Positions 13,103 through 26,800 of a DNA stretch of 64,000 nt are shown in pieces. The first letter of the stretch is position 1. Each line of letters starts with the position of its first letter. The notes beneath the pieces were generated by a model. The model saw only the letters and a program-made list of their open reading frames with translations. It searched no databases and was not told where the DNA came from. Origin of the DNA: Holothuria scabra (lineage: Eukaryota; Echinodermata; Holothuroidea; Aspidochirotida; Holothuriidae); NCBI GenBank assembly GCA_037179385.1, contig CM074196.1, forward strand, positions 33,380,486-33,444,485. Reading direction: 5' to 3'. Both the position numbers and the translations under genes were made by a program.

Positions 13103-13237
13103 GCAGAGCTGCCAACATCGAGGTCTTGAAATCAGGAAGATTTACCTCATCAATCAGGAAGATTTTATATTTTGCATGTTTGGAGGTGAAATTTTCAGGA
13201 AGTCTTCTGCAGAATCAGGAAGACTTGGCAGCTCTGC
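13103..13237. mobile_element. 135-bp MITE with GCAGAGCTGCCAA ends
   Basis: Perfect 13-base inverted ends, GCAGAGCTGCCAA and TTGGCAGCTCTGC. Inside, ATCAGGAAGATTT is repeated. A longer copy lies at 43276-43465. Confidence 0.7.
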
Positions 13238-13239
13238 AC

Positions 13240-14980
13240 AAGAGCAAGACTATACAGCCTCCACAACCAGTGTTCTAACAAGTCACAACTCGAGTCACTT
13301 CCTCTCAAAATGATAGTGACTTGATAGAATTCAGGAGTAATTTCCACATTGAAAAAGTACAGTGAATCGAGTCAATGACTTGACTCAAGTCACTTGAAAC
13401 TGAAAACTGGTGATTCGAGTCACTAATCCAGTGACTTGATTACAACACTGTCCACAACACTGCACCAATTGTAATGTTTGACCATGATCATGGAACACTT
13501 TTTGTTACAGTAGTTTAAAGTCAATGTACTAATGTGGTACAGAATTAAAGTTGTGAAAAAATTGGAAAACAAACTCAGGTTGCCCCTTTAAACCTAATAA
13601 AATCTTTAATACACTTGAACATTGTTATTCTTGTCACACCACCTAAAAATATGATACACTAAGTAGAAAATGCAACAATTTTTTAGCAACACGCTCAAAG
13701 TCAGACTCAGGTGAAGATCAGTTCCAAAGGAGAGGGTAACAATATAGCTCAACTGAAGAGGGCTGCCCCACAGACTAATCCTGTGACCCTTATGCAAGTA
13801 AAATGTTTCCTGCATCCCTAAGAAATTACATACAACTACTTTTTTTTTTTTGTTCCTGCTGGCTCCCACTTTTTACAAAAGTCCCTCTTCCCATGGGATA
13901 GTGGCTGGAACCACCTACTATCCACCCCAATCCACCCACAATTTATTCTGACATATCATTGGTGACCATGGACCATGGAGACGGGGGGGCTAGGGGGCTT
14001 TAGCCCCTGCACTTTTTTGCTGTGGGCATTTTGGGCCGCCTTAAACTGCGCTTTGGCCGCCTTAAATTGCATTTATTTTATAGGACATATTGGGCTGCTT
14101 CGATGATTAGCCCCAGCACTTCAAAATTGGCTCCACAGCCTCTGGTGACTGAGATATCTCAACTTTCCTGTTGAAAATTCCCTACCCTGATACTTAGGCC
14201 AACACTTTTTTCTCTCTTAGTGAAAGACGACCTCAATGAATCAAAAATAATCTACCATTCATTTTTTATTCAGTTTCTATGCCTTGTTCTCAAGATATGC
14301 CTAGAATTTCCTTCACACACAATGGAATGCTAAAATACAAAGCATCAAGTCCCCCCCTTTTTTTTTTTTTTTTTTTTTAAATTTCTATTATCAGAAGCCA
14401 ACTTTTCACATTTTGACAGCTTTCCAAAATTGAAAGAGTGCTACAACAAAGGAATATTCTCGTGCTAATTTCATAGAGTCTCTAATAACACAATAATTTT
14501 TTATTGCACGCCCTTAAAACTCCATACCTACGGCCTGTTCATAGCTCAAGATATTCTTGTTTAAAGATAGGGCTAAATTTGTCAAAAACAGACTCCCAGT
14601 TGCTTTACAGTTACAAAAGGGTATGTAATATTAGCAGATTACTTCCAAATTTTTTTTGTAGTTCTTTAAAATTGAGGTAATTTATTTTACACCAGTGAGA
14701 CAGTGAAAAATGTTCTTTTGAGGTTGAACTGAAAATATTTTGAAAACAAAGGTCGCAACTTCAAAAGTTTTTCATTTGCATGTGTGAACATTTTACGAAG
14801 TTGCTCAATTATGACATCACAGATTTCCCACAATACTGTACAATGTGTAACTGCCCTTTGAATATTTTCTTTAATACGGCATACAGTAACTTCTATTGAG
14901 ATGAAATTGTCACCTATAGAGAGAAACAAAGTGGCCTTGATTTTTTGAAGCTCTTGAAATTTGTCACCGAAATATCTCTG
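13240..14980. other. No gene seen; short repeats and homopolymer runs
   Basis: CAAGTCACT/GAGTCACTTG words recur in both orientations between 13270 and 13450. T runs lie near 13840 and 14360. A G/C-rich hAT-like scrap is at about 13980-14150. No coding signal. Confidence 0.3.
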
Positions 14981-14987
14981 TATTTAA

Positions 14988-15559
14988 GGTAGTGTGACAT
15001 GTAAGCAAAATGACTGGACTTCACTTAGCAGTTATGGAGTGAACTTTTCTAAGGAAAAATCTGTTGGAATTATTTCAATATCTTTCACCCTTCTCCAGAT
15101 ATACTGTACCTCTTCAAAGTTTGAATGTTCCTGAATAAACTTGTTACTTAATATGCAAAATAATGATGCAGCGTGTTGTGTAGTGCTAAGATTTCTTTTG
15201 TTAACCCTTCATAAATTACTTCTCAATTATTCATCAGATAATTTATGGCTTGGTAATTGGTACTGATGATTTTCAAGGACACAATTTAAACTTCCAAAAC
15301 CCTTAGGGCAAACTAATGTTACAACTGTCCTTGAAATGATCGTTTTACAAAGGGTAACATTAGCCATATATTAAGGTACATATCCCCCCCATGACATCAC
15401 AAGGTTTGCATATTGAGCTCATATTTATTAACATTTAAGAAACAGAAACAGCTGTTTAAAATTTTGACAGATTTTGATGGGAACTGTGGCTATTTTCATG
15501 GTTTTTACTGCTTTCTATATCCAATACCCAATTTTTGTCATTTTCAAGTCACACTACCT
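14988..15559. mobile_element. 570-bp MITE with TTAA target duplication (family 1)
   Basis: TTAA lies at 14984-14987 and 15560-15563. The ends are GGTAGTGTGACATG and GTCACACTACCT. It is collinear with the copy at 58845-59414 through blocks such as CTGTTGGAATTAT, TTCTTTTGTTAACCC and CATGACATCACAAGGTTT. TTAA sites and short ends fit a piggyBac-mobilised non-autonomous element. Confidence 0.8.
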
Positions 15560-15563
15560 TTAA

Positions 15564-16705
15564 AAGAGTTATAACACTTTGGAATGGTACTGTACCATCT
15601 GTCAGAAGAAAAAAATGATTTTCTGCTTGTGTGATAATTGATACAACACGTCAATAGTGGCACATGTGGTGCAAACAAAACACAAAATGTATGCTATCAC
15701 AAGGTGTAATCACACTATCTTGAAAAGCACCATATTGATCTTTCTATTAGTTTTGCCACTACAGCAGCTTTTATGTGAAAACTTGTTGCATCTGTCTAGT
15801 AGTGGATGTGGGATGTTGTTTTGTTAGGCCTTTGGAGAATCAAAATAGATGACAAAAGTGTGAAGCAATATTGCAAATCCAATGACATACACAGGCTTAC
15901 TGATGTAAGAGATTTTTCAATTTGTGGTTGATATTTATGGTGCTCACTGATATCAATGAAATACTTCTGTAGGCGCAGTTTCCGCAATGTTAGTTAGTAT
16001 ACAGTAGATGGATGGAGTTTTACAGCCCAGTTTCAGTTCCCTTGAAAGTCAGATTTTCAGAAATTCATCTTCCCAGAAGTGTCAGGCCTTAAGTTTTACT
16101 GTAGAGTTCCTGGGTGTGCTACACCCACCAATCATGAAACTGAGGAGTGTGATAGGTGTGCTGTTTTGATAAGCTTCAACAGATTTATAAGAGCTAGAAT
16201 TATTGATTTACTTGTAAAAATGTCACAACCCTAATAGTGATTTAAGGTATTAAGTGATGGTGTGCAACCATACACCTCAAAAATTCAAGGCCTGATGTTT
16301 GAAATGCTTCACTTCTAGAACACATTTTCTTATCCTTATTTATGGAAGTAATTCTATGGGGTCTCCCACAGTGATATTTTCAGAGGAAAATATTTTATAC
16401 ACTGTACACGGCTCATGCACTTTAATACTGGGGAAGCAATTTCTAAAGCCCACATAAAGAATTTCCATGACCTTTCTCTTCTTCACTTCATACATAAATA
16501 AAGGTTTCAACCATTTCAGCAAAATTTGAGGTAGAAAGAATTAAATATTGATGTTAGGAGTATACTTTGACATCACTAATGAGAATGCAACTATGTCATT
16601 TGATGTGCAGTACTTCCAAAAAGATCAGCATACACCTTAAGTTGACTGTCAACTCAATGCTACTTGATCAACTAGTTGAACCTTTAGAATTTCAACTGGA
16701 TTTCA
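15564..16705. other. No gene seen; scattered repeat pieces
   Basis: A 25-base SINE scrap lies at 16012-16036 (GGAGTTTTACAGCCCAG). The block near 16120-16300 with GATGGTGTGCAA recurs near 18290-18385, so it belongs to an uncharacterised dispersed repeat. No coding signal. Confidence 0.3.
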
Positions 16706-16706
16706 C

Positions 16707-16896
16707 TTTGTTGTTAGCCCCTCCCAATTGTGGAGCTTCCTTTTGAAGGCAGTTCTATTGTTCAGAAATCATTCTCATATCCTCCCTACTCCTCCTACTT
16801 CATACTCCTTTGTTGTTAGCCCCTCCCAATTGTGGAGCTTCCTTTTGAAGGCAGTTCTATTGTTCAGAAATCATTCTCATATCCTCCCTACTCCTC
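16707..16896. repeat. 102-base direct tandem duplication, nearly two copies
   Basis: The stretch from TTTGTTGTTAGCCCCTCCC at 16707 restarts at 16809 and runs identically to TCCCTACTCCTC. Near identity implies a recent event. The 78-codon open frame across it is a by-product. Confidence 0.8.
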
Positions 16897-16909
16897 ACCG
16901 AAAGGGTAA

Positions 16910-19677
16910 TAAACAAATGAAGGAAAATAAATCCTCTGGGGACCAGAGGAACTACACTCATTAAATAATCAATAATGATACAAAAAACAAAGGTCTTTGG
17001 GGAACACAATGACAATTAGAGACATGATGAATGAGTCAAGTTGGTCAACTAGTGGAAGATGAGGGCCCATGCCAGATTGACATGATTGACTTGTTACCAT
17101 AGTTTTTAGTTCACAATGCAAAAACTACGTTGTTCAATGGCAACTTCTGTAAATATGAAACTCACATGACTGAGTTGAAAACATGCTGATCTTTTTGGCA
17201 GTAGTGTAACAACATCCTTCACTGTTCCATGACTCCAGACAAAATTTCCCTGAATCTTAAAACTTCACTGGCAGGCATTTCATGACTTTTCCAGGTTTTC
17301 CATGGCTGCCTGTTTATGCCAACAAATTTCAGCCCCACACCTCCCCCCCCCCCCCCATGAGAAAAAAAAAATTAGGTCAATGTCACTACAACATTGCTGG
17401 CTTCCTTATGTGAGTAGGTTGATAGCTTTGTGTTTGCTTTAATTCAGCTGTGACTGATTCATTATCAGTATCCACAGCTGTTCAATCTTTGTACCGTATG
17501 TCAACAACATCAACTGCAAATCTCAAGAGTACATGAAATTCAAGATGGCATGCCAATACCGCATATATACAAATTTATAGTGCAAATCAATGACAGAACA
17601 GGCATAGGGCTGGAATTAAATAAGGGTCAGTGGGTTACTATTGGCAATATCTTCAATGCACTTCTTTACAGGGAACTAAACAAAAAAACAATCCAGAAAA
17701 AAATTCCATTTTTTATTTTGAGCCATGCTCCCCATTGAAATGTCAATACCAAGCATTGAAAGACAGAATAATTTAAAATAATGAAATGCTGTAAAAATGG
17801 TAGACACACTCCCAATGATCAGGCCTTGAGTTTTAGATTTTGTTATTCACCTGTTATTCACCTGTGTGCCACCTGACTAAGCAGGTGGCTGACGGGGAAG
17901 GGAGTCACAGATTCATGTAATCCCCCATTAAGGTATTTTGTAGGTATGCTGCAAATCACACTCCTCAGAAAAATTGAGGTGTACTGTTTTAATCAACATT
18001 AATGCATTTCTCGTACTCTAACTCCAATTCTTTATCTAGCATGTTTTCACTCATCATTTTTTGAGAAGTAACTGACCCTCTAGAATAAATTTACAAGAGT
18101 CAAAATTAAAAAGGCAGGAGTCAAAATAAATTTTGGTTGATGTGCAATAAACATTATTCCTGAATTATATTATTTTGTTTATTAATAATTGTCATGAAAA
18201 GCTGTGCGTAAGTTTGACACCAGAGCTTTTGTGCCTGTGCATCAAAATAAAAAAATGTGTCATTTACCCGGATGCTCCAGTCAATGAACTCACTGCCTAG
18301 GTGCAAAAAATCACACTCCTCACAGTGATTTGAGATGAGTGATGGTGTGCAATCACACTCACATGGCTCAGAATTCAAGGCATGAATGCTAGTGTTAACT
18401 GTAGCAGACCACAAATACAGTACAGTGTATCTTTGTTCATTCCTCCACTCCTCCAGTGTACTTTGGCACCTAACTGAAAATGTACTTTGGTGCCAATAAC
18501 AAGTGCACTTTGGCCGTGTTCAGAAAATATGCTTCTGCAGCAATTAAAAATGTACCTAAATTGATGCTGATGTACCATTGACAAGTTACAAGTGGCCTAC
18601 TGGTCCATTTATACTTTTACTGATTGTCAGTCAGAGACATGCTTGTCATTTGATTCCCATTAAAATATTGTAAATGTGTTTCAATTTCAGGCACTGCAGA
18701 GAGGCATTTGAGAGAAATTATATAAATCACTCACTTTTGCTGTGGTGGTGCATCTGCATAAAATTACCAGAAATACAGGACACCATTTACTCCAAATGAC
18801 TATACATGTCCCGTGTACATAGGTTGAATGTGCAACTGATAAGTACATAATACTTGTATTTCATCACCTGGAACTATGAGCAGGGGAAATTTTCAACTTT
18901 GATCTATGAGCACAGTGAAGCCATAGCCCTGCTACTGTTGAACAGGGAGATTGGAATGTAGACTTCAATTCAGGACTTGCTCAATGGTAATGTAGAATTT
19001 AAGTCCCCCCCCCCGAAAAAAAAAAAAGTTATGGAGATATCCTGATAGCCCTTTTCAGCATTCCATTCTTCTTTAATAAACCATAATCATTGTAACCTTT
19101 AAAACTGATGGCACCATTCTACTTTCATACACCATGGTAAGTGCTAAATTCATAACAGTACATCGACTGACTACAAAGGGAACTTTAAAACATTCCTGAA
19201 GGAATAATCCATCTCATTTTAAGCTAAAGTACATTTTTCTTGGTGCCAAAGTACACTTTTGCAGAGCAGAAGTACACTGATTAAGTGCCAAAGAGCATTT
19301 CTTTTTAAAGTAACAATTAAATATTGAAAATAAACCAATGAATTATTTGGCATGATTTTAACAAATAAGTCACAAAAATATTGATTTATCATCACATGGT
19401 ACATATGACCTTATTGTCTTGAGAATTTTCCAGAGGCAAAGGACAGAAATCTTCTTTGGCTTTTGTGCAACACCATGTTTCTTATCAAGATTCCATTTAT
19501 GAGCCAATCTCCACAAAATGTTTAGTAGATTTAGAATTGTTATGTTCAACACCCCTTTTTCCTAATTCAAATCTAGAAAAAATCCCACACACAATCCCAC
19601 AAAAAAGAGCAGAGTCATAAAGATCCAAAACTATCTTTGTTTCCCACAAACAGGGATTACAAACAAGTGCAATGTAC
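16910..19677. other. No gene seen; dispersed repeat fragments
   Basis: Repeated words include GTACTTTGGCACC/GTGCCAAAGTACA (18455-18500 and 19225-19300) and CAAATCACACTCCTCA blocks (17950, 18308). Short open frames show no motifs. Only weak poly(A) signals for the minus-strand gene are seen (ATTAAA at about 19068, AATAAA near 18177), too far downstream to assign. Confidence 0.3.
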
Positions 19678-19951
19678 TTATCAATTGTTAGATGCACCCC
19701 TGGAGTCCAGGCAGTTGTACAGCAAGTCAAATGTGTATCACATGTGAGAGTTCTATAAATGTTGTGACAAGGCAAAGTAACAGGTGTGGCATGTTTCCAT
19801 CACAAAACAAATCGTGTGTCGTAAGTCTATGAAATGTTGGGTCGATTGTGGGACATTGGGGTGCGTCAATGCCAAAATCAAAATAAAATGTTCTCGACAC
19901 ACATTGACAGACCTCTCTGGGGTCACATAAGGTGCACCTAACAATTGATAA
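19678..19951. mobile_element. 274-bp MITE with 20-base inverted ends
   Basis: The left end TTATCAATTGTTAG followed by ATGCACC is mirrored by GGTGCACCTAACAATTGA at the right. A TA dinucleotide at each edge would fit a mariner-type target duplication. Several overlapping open frames inside are shadows. Confidence 0.75.
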
Positions 19952-20103
19952 ATATAACATAGAGGAGATGGGGGACAGCATAGAATTATGTTGTTTCCAT
20001 TCCCATCTCAAGTTATGTATGACTAGGTATGTCATAAACAATTTTCACTTAAAATTTGACCAGAAGGGTATGCAGAACTTCCTTCTTGTCATGAAAGCCT
20101 TAA

Positions 20104-20403
20104 AGGCCCAATCCTCTCACCCCAAACAGTACCAAATCTCCTAACCTTCCTACTTATAAGCCCCTCCCACAATTGCCTAAAATCCATCTACATCCAGACA
20201 CAGTCTCTGTCCACTGCTTCAGAGTGAGTACAAAAAAGCTCGATGTGTATAATCAAAATTCTCAGTACAGTTCATGCTGTGTAATATATTAAGCTTTGGT
20301 ATTCTGCATTGTTTGAATTAGCTGTCAATCAAAAAACTGGGCCAAATGAGAATTTTGGTAAACCCCTACTAGAATTGTAGTTTGGGGTCAGAGGATTGGT
20401 CCT
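20104..20403. mobile_element. 300-bp MITE (family 2) just after the C1GALT1-like stop codon
   Basis: Left TTAA is at 20100-20103 and a degraded CTAA at 20404-20407. The ends AGGCCCAATCCTCTCACCCC and GGGGTCAGAGGATTGGTCCT are inverted repeats of about 24 bases. It lies 13 bases beyond the stop codon (minus strand), so it must sit inside the 3' untranslated region. Confidence 0.75.
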
Positions 20404-20420
20404 CTAAGTACTGCCCTCCT

Positions 20421-20846
20421 TTAACTTTTAACTTCACCTTTGTCCTGTGCCTTAGCATCAACTACTACCTTAGTCTCCTCCTTTGTTCCTGCCTTTTTCT
20501 CTGGTTCTTCATTCACCTTTTCTTCCTTCTTTTTCTCGGATTCTTCGTTTACCTTTATTTCAATCTTTTTTTCAGATTCCTGTTCTTTCCCCACTTCCGG
20601 ATTTTGTTCAGGCTTTTTCTTTTCGTCCTTTTCCAAAAACTTTACCTTTTCTCCTTCTAATGGACCCACAAACTCTGCTGGGGGCTGTGCTTCTGGGAGA
20701 CCAATGATTGTACGGATCTCTGCGGGGCACATGTAGTACCCAACTCCAAATGGTCTCATGTGGTAAACCATGAACTCCAGTTGGTACATCATATTTGGTG
20801 GCACATAATGGAAGCTTATTGAATAATCTGAGCAGCACTCGAGACC
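20421..20846 (-). CDS. C1GALT1: C1GALT1-like exon 3: CCSD block plus Glu/Lys-rich tail
   Basis: The acceptor is TTTTCAG|GGTCTC, in phase 0. The first 50 or so residues complete the GT31 fold: ECCSDYSISFHYV, then PNMMYQLEF and VYHMRPFGVGYY. About 85-90 residues of low-complexity, highly charged sequence follow, with imperfect internal repeats (VNEESEKK, VNEEPEKK, KEETK), and the frame ends at TAA 20423-20421. Family members normally stop soon after the RPFG block, so the tail is an unusual extension. It would face the Golgi lumen, and its function is unknown. The reverse strand also reads open here; that is a shadow of the repetitive tail. Confidence 0.88.
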   Translation of the reverse strand, partial: GLECCSDYSISFHYVPPNMMYQLEFMVYHMRPFGVGYYMCPAEIRTIIGLPEAQPPAEFVGPLEGEKVKFLEKDEKKKPEQNPEVGKEQESEKKIEIKVNEESEKKKEEKVNEEPEKKAGTKEETKVVVDAKAQDKGEVKS

Positions 20847-23800
20847 CTGAAAAACAATAAAATTAAAGTACAGTACATATGTGGGTAATAACAATAGCTG
20901 CTACAGTAGGACAAGAAGACAAGCCACAGAAAGTTACAAACATAAACCCTTTCAGGTCCATACACTTATGGACCTAAACATGGAGTACGGTTGTTGCAAA
21001 GCCACGACCATTTTATTTTGCCAGTATTATTTTTCAACGACAATGGTGGATGAAATTTTGAAAGAGGAAAAATGGAAACTATACATTTATTAAGATTCTG
21101 AACACACTGTATAACTTTGGGAGCATTGTGGAAGCATTTACCACCCTTAAATACTGTGTTAATGTAATTAATATGGCAGATGAGAAGGCTATGTAGTACA
21201 GTAAGAGAAAAGAACGCGCAGTACAGTATTTGTATTTAGTTTGGTGATAAGTAGGTTAACTAGGACGAGGGAGACTGCTTGCCTAATGAGGGGGCCCTCC
21301 ATTTCCACTGTGCTACTTGCAAGTGTAACATGAAGTAAACAGAGGGTTGAAGTACCATAATGTAGACCCATTACCTGAAATTTTCTGACTCACAAAACTT
21401 CCCAAGCAGTGTAGACTTGCATGAAAGACTAGTGAGAACAATCCACTTGTTGATCGGGGCTGGGGCAAAGTGGAGGGGCCGTGGCAGAATTTTTCTGAGT
21501 AGCGTAGCAAAGGGTAAGTATATGTCAGCAATGTGAATGAATAATTTTAAAAATCAATCAATAATCACGAATATGTACAGTAAATCATGAATGTACAGTA
21601 AATCATGGCCACACATTTCTCTGAACATTCAAAGCACTTGTTTGGCTTTGCTCTAGTCTTGGTGTATACTGTACAATAGAAACGGAATTAGCCAACACTC
21701 ACCAGTCACAAGTCACGACTGAACATATCAAACTGAAGTGTATAGGAATTCATGCATACCAATAAGTATGACACAATATTTCAGTGTAACATGCACGCAA
21801 CAACCTGAAAGTATTGACTGCCTATAACTGTATCTCAAACCAAGATATACAAATCAAATTGTGAATATAAACTCTGGGAATATTGCTTTTACCTCTTTAA
21901 CTGGATAAAAGTTATACGAGAAATACCAAAATTTTCTTGGCAGTATATTTGGTACAACCATTTGCTGTGGAACAAATGGGTGGAATGTTTCAAAGATATC
22001 AACTCGGGAGTCTCCTGCCTCCACTCCTACATTCATAAGGCATCGACCTATCTCCACATCTTCAGCACCACCAACGTGAGTACCACTTTTACAGAGTTTC
22101 ACATCCTTGAACCCTTTCTCCACCAGTAGCTCCACAGCTTTCCTGCTGAGTATATACCCTGCACCACCGCTCATGTAACCTTGTTTGACATAGGGTTTGA
22201 ATTTCCTGCCAAAATAGATGGGCTTTTCAGGATCGTAAAAAGAAACAAGTTTCCTAATGTTTTCAACTATTACATATGTATCATCATCTGCTTTTAAAAA
22301 CCAATCAGCTTTATCTAGGTAATGTTTATAAATGTGATCAAAGGCACCCCTGGTCTTCTGCCAAAGGTACTCCCTCCCTTCGTGGTCTACAACAGCAATT
22401 GTTGGGAAGTCTGTATTTTGGGAGCTGATATAAAGGACTATGTTGCATCTTTTTGCCCAAGTTGCCTTGACATGGACAGTCTTCTTATCTAAATTTCCAG
22501 GATTGGTCATAACCCAGCACAAGATCCGGATCCTCTGAGACATCCAGACACTGAGGGCATCTTCTCCTATCATTATAAAAAAAAAAAAATGGAAAACATC
22601 AACATTACATGGATACAATTGAAATACATTTCATAGGATTCTCCCTAATCTTCTCACTCCAAAGAGTTCCAATGGTCCTAACCTACTTACTTAAGTCCCT
22701 CTTACAACTGTCTACAACTCATCCAGATGCAATCTCATTTTATTGCTTCAAGGTGAGTATAGAGGCTTTGCAATTCCGTCACGGAACCGCCATGCTGGAG
22801 GACATTCATGACAAATTCACGTGGCTTTGTGCCGAACGCACTGCACAGTGGGCACTGTGATGTGCACGGTGTACAAATTCAACCAGCAAGTGCGTCCCAT
22901 ATGGTTTACTACGTAGTTACGTGTACTCCAACATGGCTGCCGATGAGTATTACGAGGTCATATGAAAAGCCTCTATACAAGACTCCAACATGTAATCAAA
23001 ACATGCTTACTGTAGTATTACATACTGTCTTCTATGAGATTCAGTTCTGTGCATTTTGAACTTGCTGTCAATCAAAGAGCTGTGTCAATTGAGAACTTCT
23101 GTGGACTAAAACAAAAATTGCAATTTGCAGGGAATAATTTATCCGGTATCGCATCGCAAAATGCGATGCCATGCCGCAGATTTGCCACACAAATGATAAT
23201 AGGTGTAGCAAAATTTGCAAAACAATTTTCGAGCAAAAGCTCCGATACTCGGTGAATGGAAACAGGAATACTGCACTAAGGCCTCGAACTGTTCAATATA
23301 CTATATTAGTACACACACACTTATCAAGCAACGAAACACTGCAAAAAAGAAGCAAGAAAAGTATCCAGATACTTGAGTATGTTCAAAACAGTAAGGTAAT
23401 TATGCCTATTCACAAAACTTTTATGTGCACCTATGGTATTGGCCACTAGTTACATTGTCCATGGTGCAACTTCAACGTACAGTATGCAGCTGTGTATGAA
23501 GTATGAGGCACTCTGTATTAAGCGCTACTGTTAGCTCAAAGACATAGGGATCAAACTTCTTTCACATTAAACACGAGACTCTACACAACTCCATATACAA
23601 ACACGTTAGGATAGTGCAAGGTCTAGAACCAACAACTCTGAAGAAAAAGCATTGTAGGGCAAAATTACAGGAAAATGAAGGGCTTCGTAAGAGTATTTTA
23701 CACATTCATACAGAGGCACGCACGATCAGTGCAGCAATCTTTACTTGCAGTCTCACATAAATCCAGGTTAGCCATACACATGCACTGCATGCTGGAGAAT

Positions 23801-26800
23801 GTGTAACTTGCTGGAACGATGTAATTTGGGGAATTTGCAATACAGTAAACTGTGACTTAACTGTGTAAAAGTTAACCCATTACTTAACGTTATGTAAATC
23901 ATTTCAAAATTAACAGAAACAGTTATCTTTCCAAATTTACAAAGCAAATTACGTACAGCAGTCAACATACAGTAGAAATGAGATCATAAAAATCTTGATG
24001 TATTTTATCGGTTGTAAAACACAATATGATATTCGCTGTTGCTTTCGCTGTACCGTGGCAGCTCTCTACAACTAGTGCTAGGTGCACCACTACCAGGATA
24101 TCAATGATCGGCTTAGTGGAGTTCGCTGGGAAGAACCGTAAGTCTGCATGCATGCCGTATGTGTACCTGTGATGCATACAGCCTACTGTAGGCCTACATG
24201 CAAAGTTTTTATGTTGATAAATTTCTTGAATACACGCAGAATTGTATTTTGGTTAAATTTACTACAACTTGAGGTTGAATATGTTTTGGGGAAATGGGGT
24301 GAAAAAATTGACCTTTTGGTATATTTCAAAAAAACACAATTTAATCCAAAAAACGCAACTACGCCGTGAAAAACATGATCACGCATTTGTCCAATCCCTG
24401 CCTTAATGTTATACCTCATTAATATTTGGTCACTTGACAAGAGTAAGTACAGTATTACAACATGGATATCTATAAACAAAGAATTGGCAGGGGTCTATAC
24501 TTGGTCATAGGGAAAATTTTCAAAAAAGGGGGCCTTCTTTCGGAAAGGTCATTGACCCCATGGGCAAATACACACAGATTTGAAACCTACACAAAGGAAG
24601 GAAACAAGCCTGATGCTAAATGCTCCTAGCATTTCATATACGTTCAAGGTCTTGAGTATAGTGGTCTGTGATATTTTCAAAGTGTTTTTAATAGCAAAGA
24701 ACAGGTATGGATACCCAAGTTTAGGAGTTGATTTTGAAACCGGAAAGCCAAAAGGCTTAGTGATTCCTTGCCGCTGAAATGTAAGGCCTTTTTTTCACAT
24801 TGACATTGCTTTGCAATGTTTTTCAATTAACAGGGCTCCATAATGTGCCCACAAAATACACATGCAAGGCATCCAATCTTCCTACATTGAGATCCCCCTT
24901 GCCCGTTGTGAACCCAAATGACATTTGACCTCCACCAAAAACTTCTGGGACCATGTATTCACTATGTGCCATCTACAGGACCCTACAAGTGACCTTTCTT
25001 GAAAGACTGTGCAGGAAAGCTTGTCAGGCTTTGAACATGCTGACTCCAAACGAACTTTGACCTTTCAGAAAATCAAAAGGGATCATCTACTCAATATGAC
25101 CAATCCACACACTAAATATGAGCACAGTCACATGTACTGTTCTTGAGATATCGTGTTTACCAAGTTTTGACCTTTTGACCTCTCATGACCCCAAATGACC
25201 TCTGACCTCCAACAAAAACAATAGGGATCATCTACTCAATATGGCCAACACACTCGCCAAATATGAGTATAGTCACATGAACGGTTCTCGAGATATCGTG
25301 TTTACGAAGTTTTGACCTTTTGACCTCTCGTGACCCCAAATGACCTTTGACCTCCACCAAAAACAATAGGGATCAACTACTCAATATGGCCAATGCACAC
25401 ACCAAATATGAGATTAGTCACACTTACTCTTCTTGAGCTACCGTGTTTAAAAGCAATTTCTAAGGAATTTACCTATTGACCGCTCGTGACGCCAAATGAG
25501 CTTTGACCTCCAGGAAAATCAATAGAGATTATCTACTCAACATGACCAACCCACACATCATATATGAGCATAGTCACATGTACTGTTCTTGAGATATCGT
25601 GTTTACGAAGTTTTGACCTTTTGACCTCTCGTGACCCCAAATGACCTTTGACCTCCACCAAAAACAATATGGATCATCTACTCAATATGGCCAATGCACA
25701 CACCACATATGAGATTAGTCACACTTACCCTTCTTGAGATATCATGTTTACAAGGTTTTGACCTTTTGACCTCTCGTGGCCCCAAGTGACCTTTGACGTC
25801 CACCAAAAACAATAGGGATCATCTACTCAATATGGGCAATCCACATGCCAAGTACAGTATGAGATCCCTCGGAGTTACCTTTCTTGAGATAGCGTGTTTA
25901 CAAGCCAAAGCGTCACATACGCGCGCACACACACACACACACCACATCACCATCGCATAGATTCCTTGCCTGCCTACGGCAAGGAATCAAAAAGTAGAAG
26001 GCTATAGTAATTAGGACTCAAATTTTTTGTGGCTGTACACATGATCTCTACATGATCTCTTGCTATGAGTGCAAGCAGAAACATATTTGATGAAATGTTC
26101 ATATTTTGTAATAAAGTGCTTCAGGGCCTGCAGTACATCCTTCAAATACCTGTAGGCCACAGGGGCCATTTTATCCTGTAATTTGACCTTGAAAAGTGTA
26201 CATAATATATATGTGTATGTAATATATGAAATTCTTGGAGCATTAGCATCGGACTTGTTTCCTTCCTTGGTGAGTGTTTCAAATCTGTGTAAATTTGTCA
26301 ATGGGAATGAAAAAACAGCTAAGTTTTGAGTCTTTTTTTGAAAAATACAGGACTGTGACTTTGTCTAATCTTCAGTGGTAAATTGTTCCAGAGAAGAGGT
26401 GCAGAATAAAAAAATTCTTTTACCATGACATTTCATAAAGATCTTATGGCACATCAAGAGATTACAGTACTGTATGTAGAGCATAGTTAATACTGTACTG
26501 TACATGTAGGAACATATGGTGTTAACAAGATTGGAAATGTACTGTAGGGTGGAGATCCACTTTTGATGGCACAAATTGTAAGGGGTAGAATTTTAAATTA
26601 CATGTAAGATGAAATACTTTGCAGGTAGCCAATGAAGTTCACTGAGTATTGGAGTAGGATGATCTCGCTTGCTTTTACATAAAATTCTGGATATACGTGA
26701 ATAAAATTTACATAAATTTACTAATTTATAATCAAACTTATTTATACTTAAATTATAATTTATAAATAAACTACTAACAATGAAACATGCGACATCATGA

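Noticed and set aside
20440..20736. Plus-strand open frames rich in Ser/Phe opposite C1GALT1 exon 3
   Set aside because: They are the complement of the Glu/Lys-rich coding tail and have no independent motif.
23715..23745. Minus-strand Cys-Cys-Thr-Asp coding string as a possible missing CCSD exon of the COSMC-like gene
   Set aside because: Following residues do not match the (A/S)(V/I)(S/T)F block, a stop comes soon, and it lies inside the neighbouring gene's intron.
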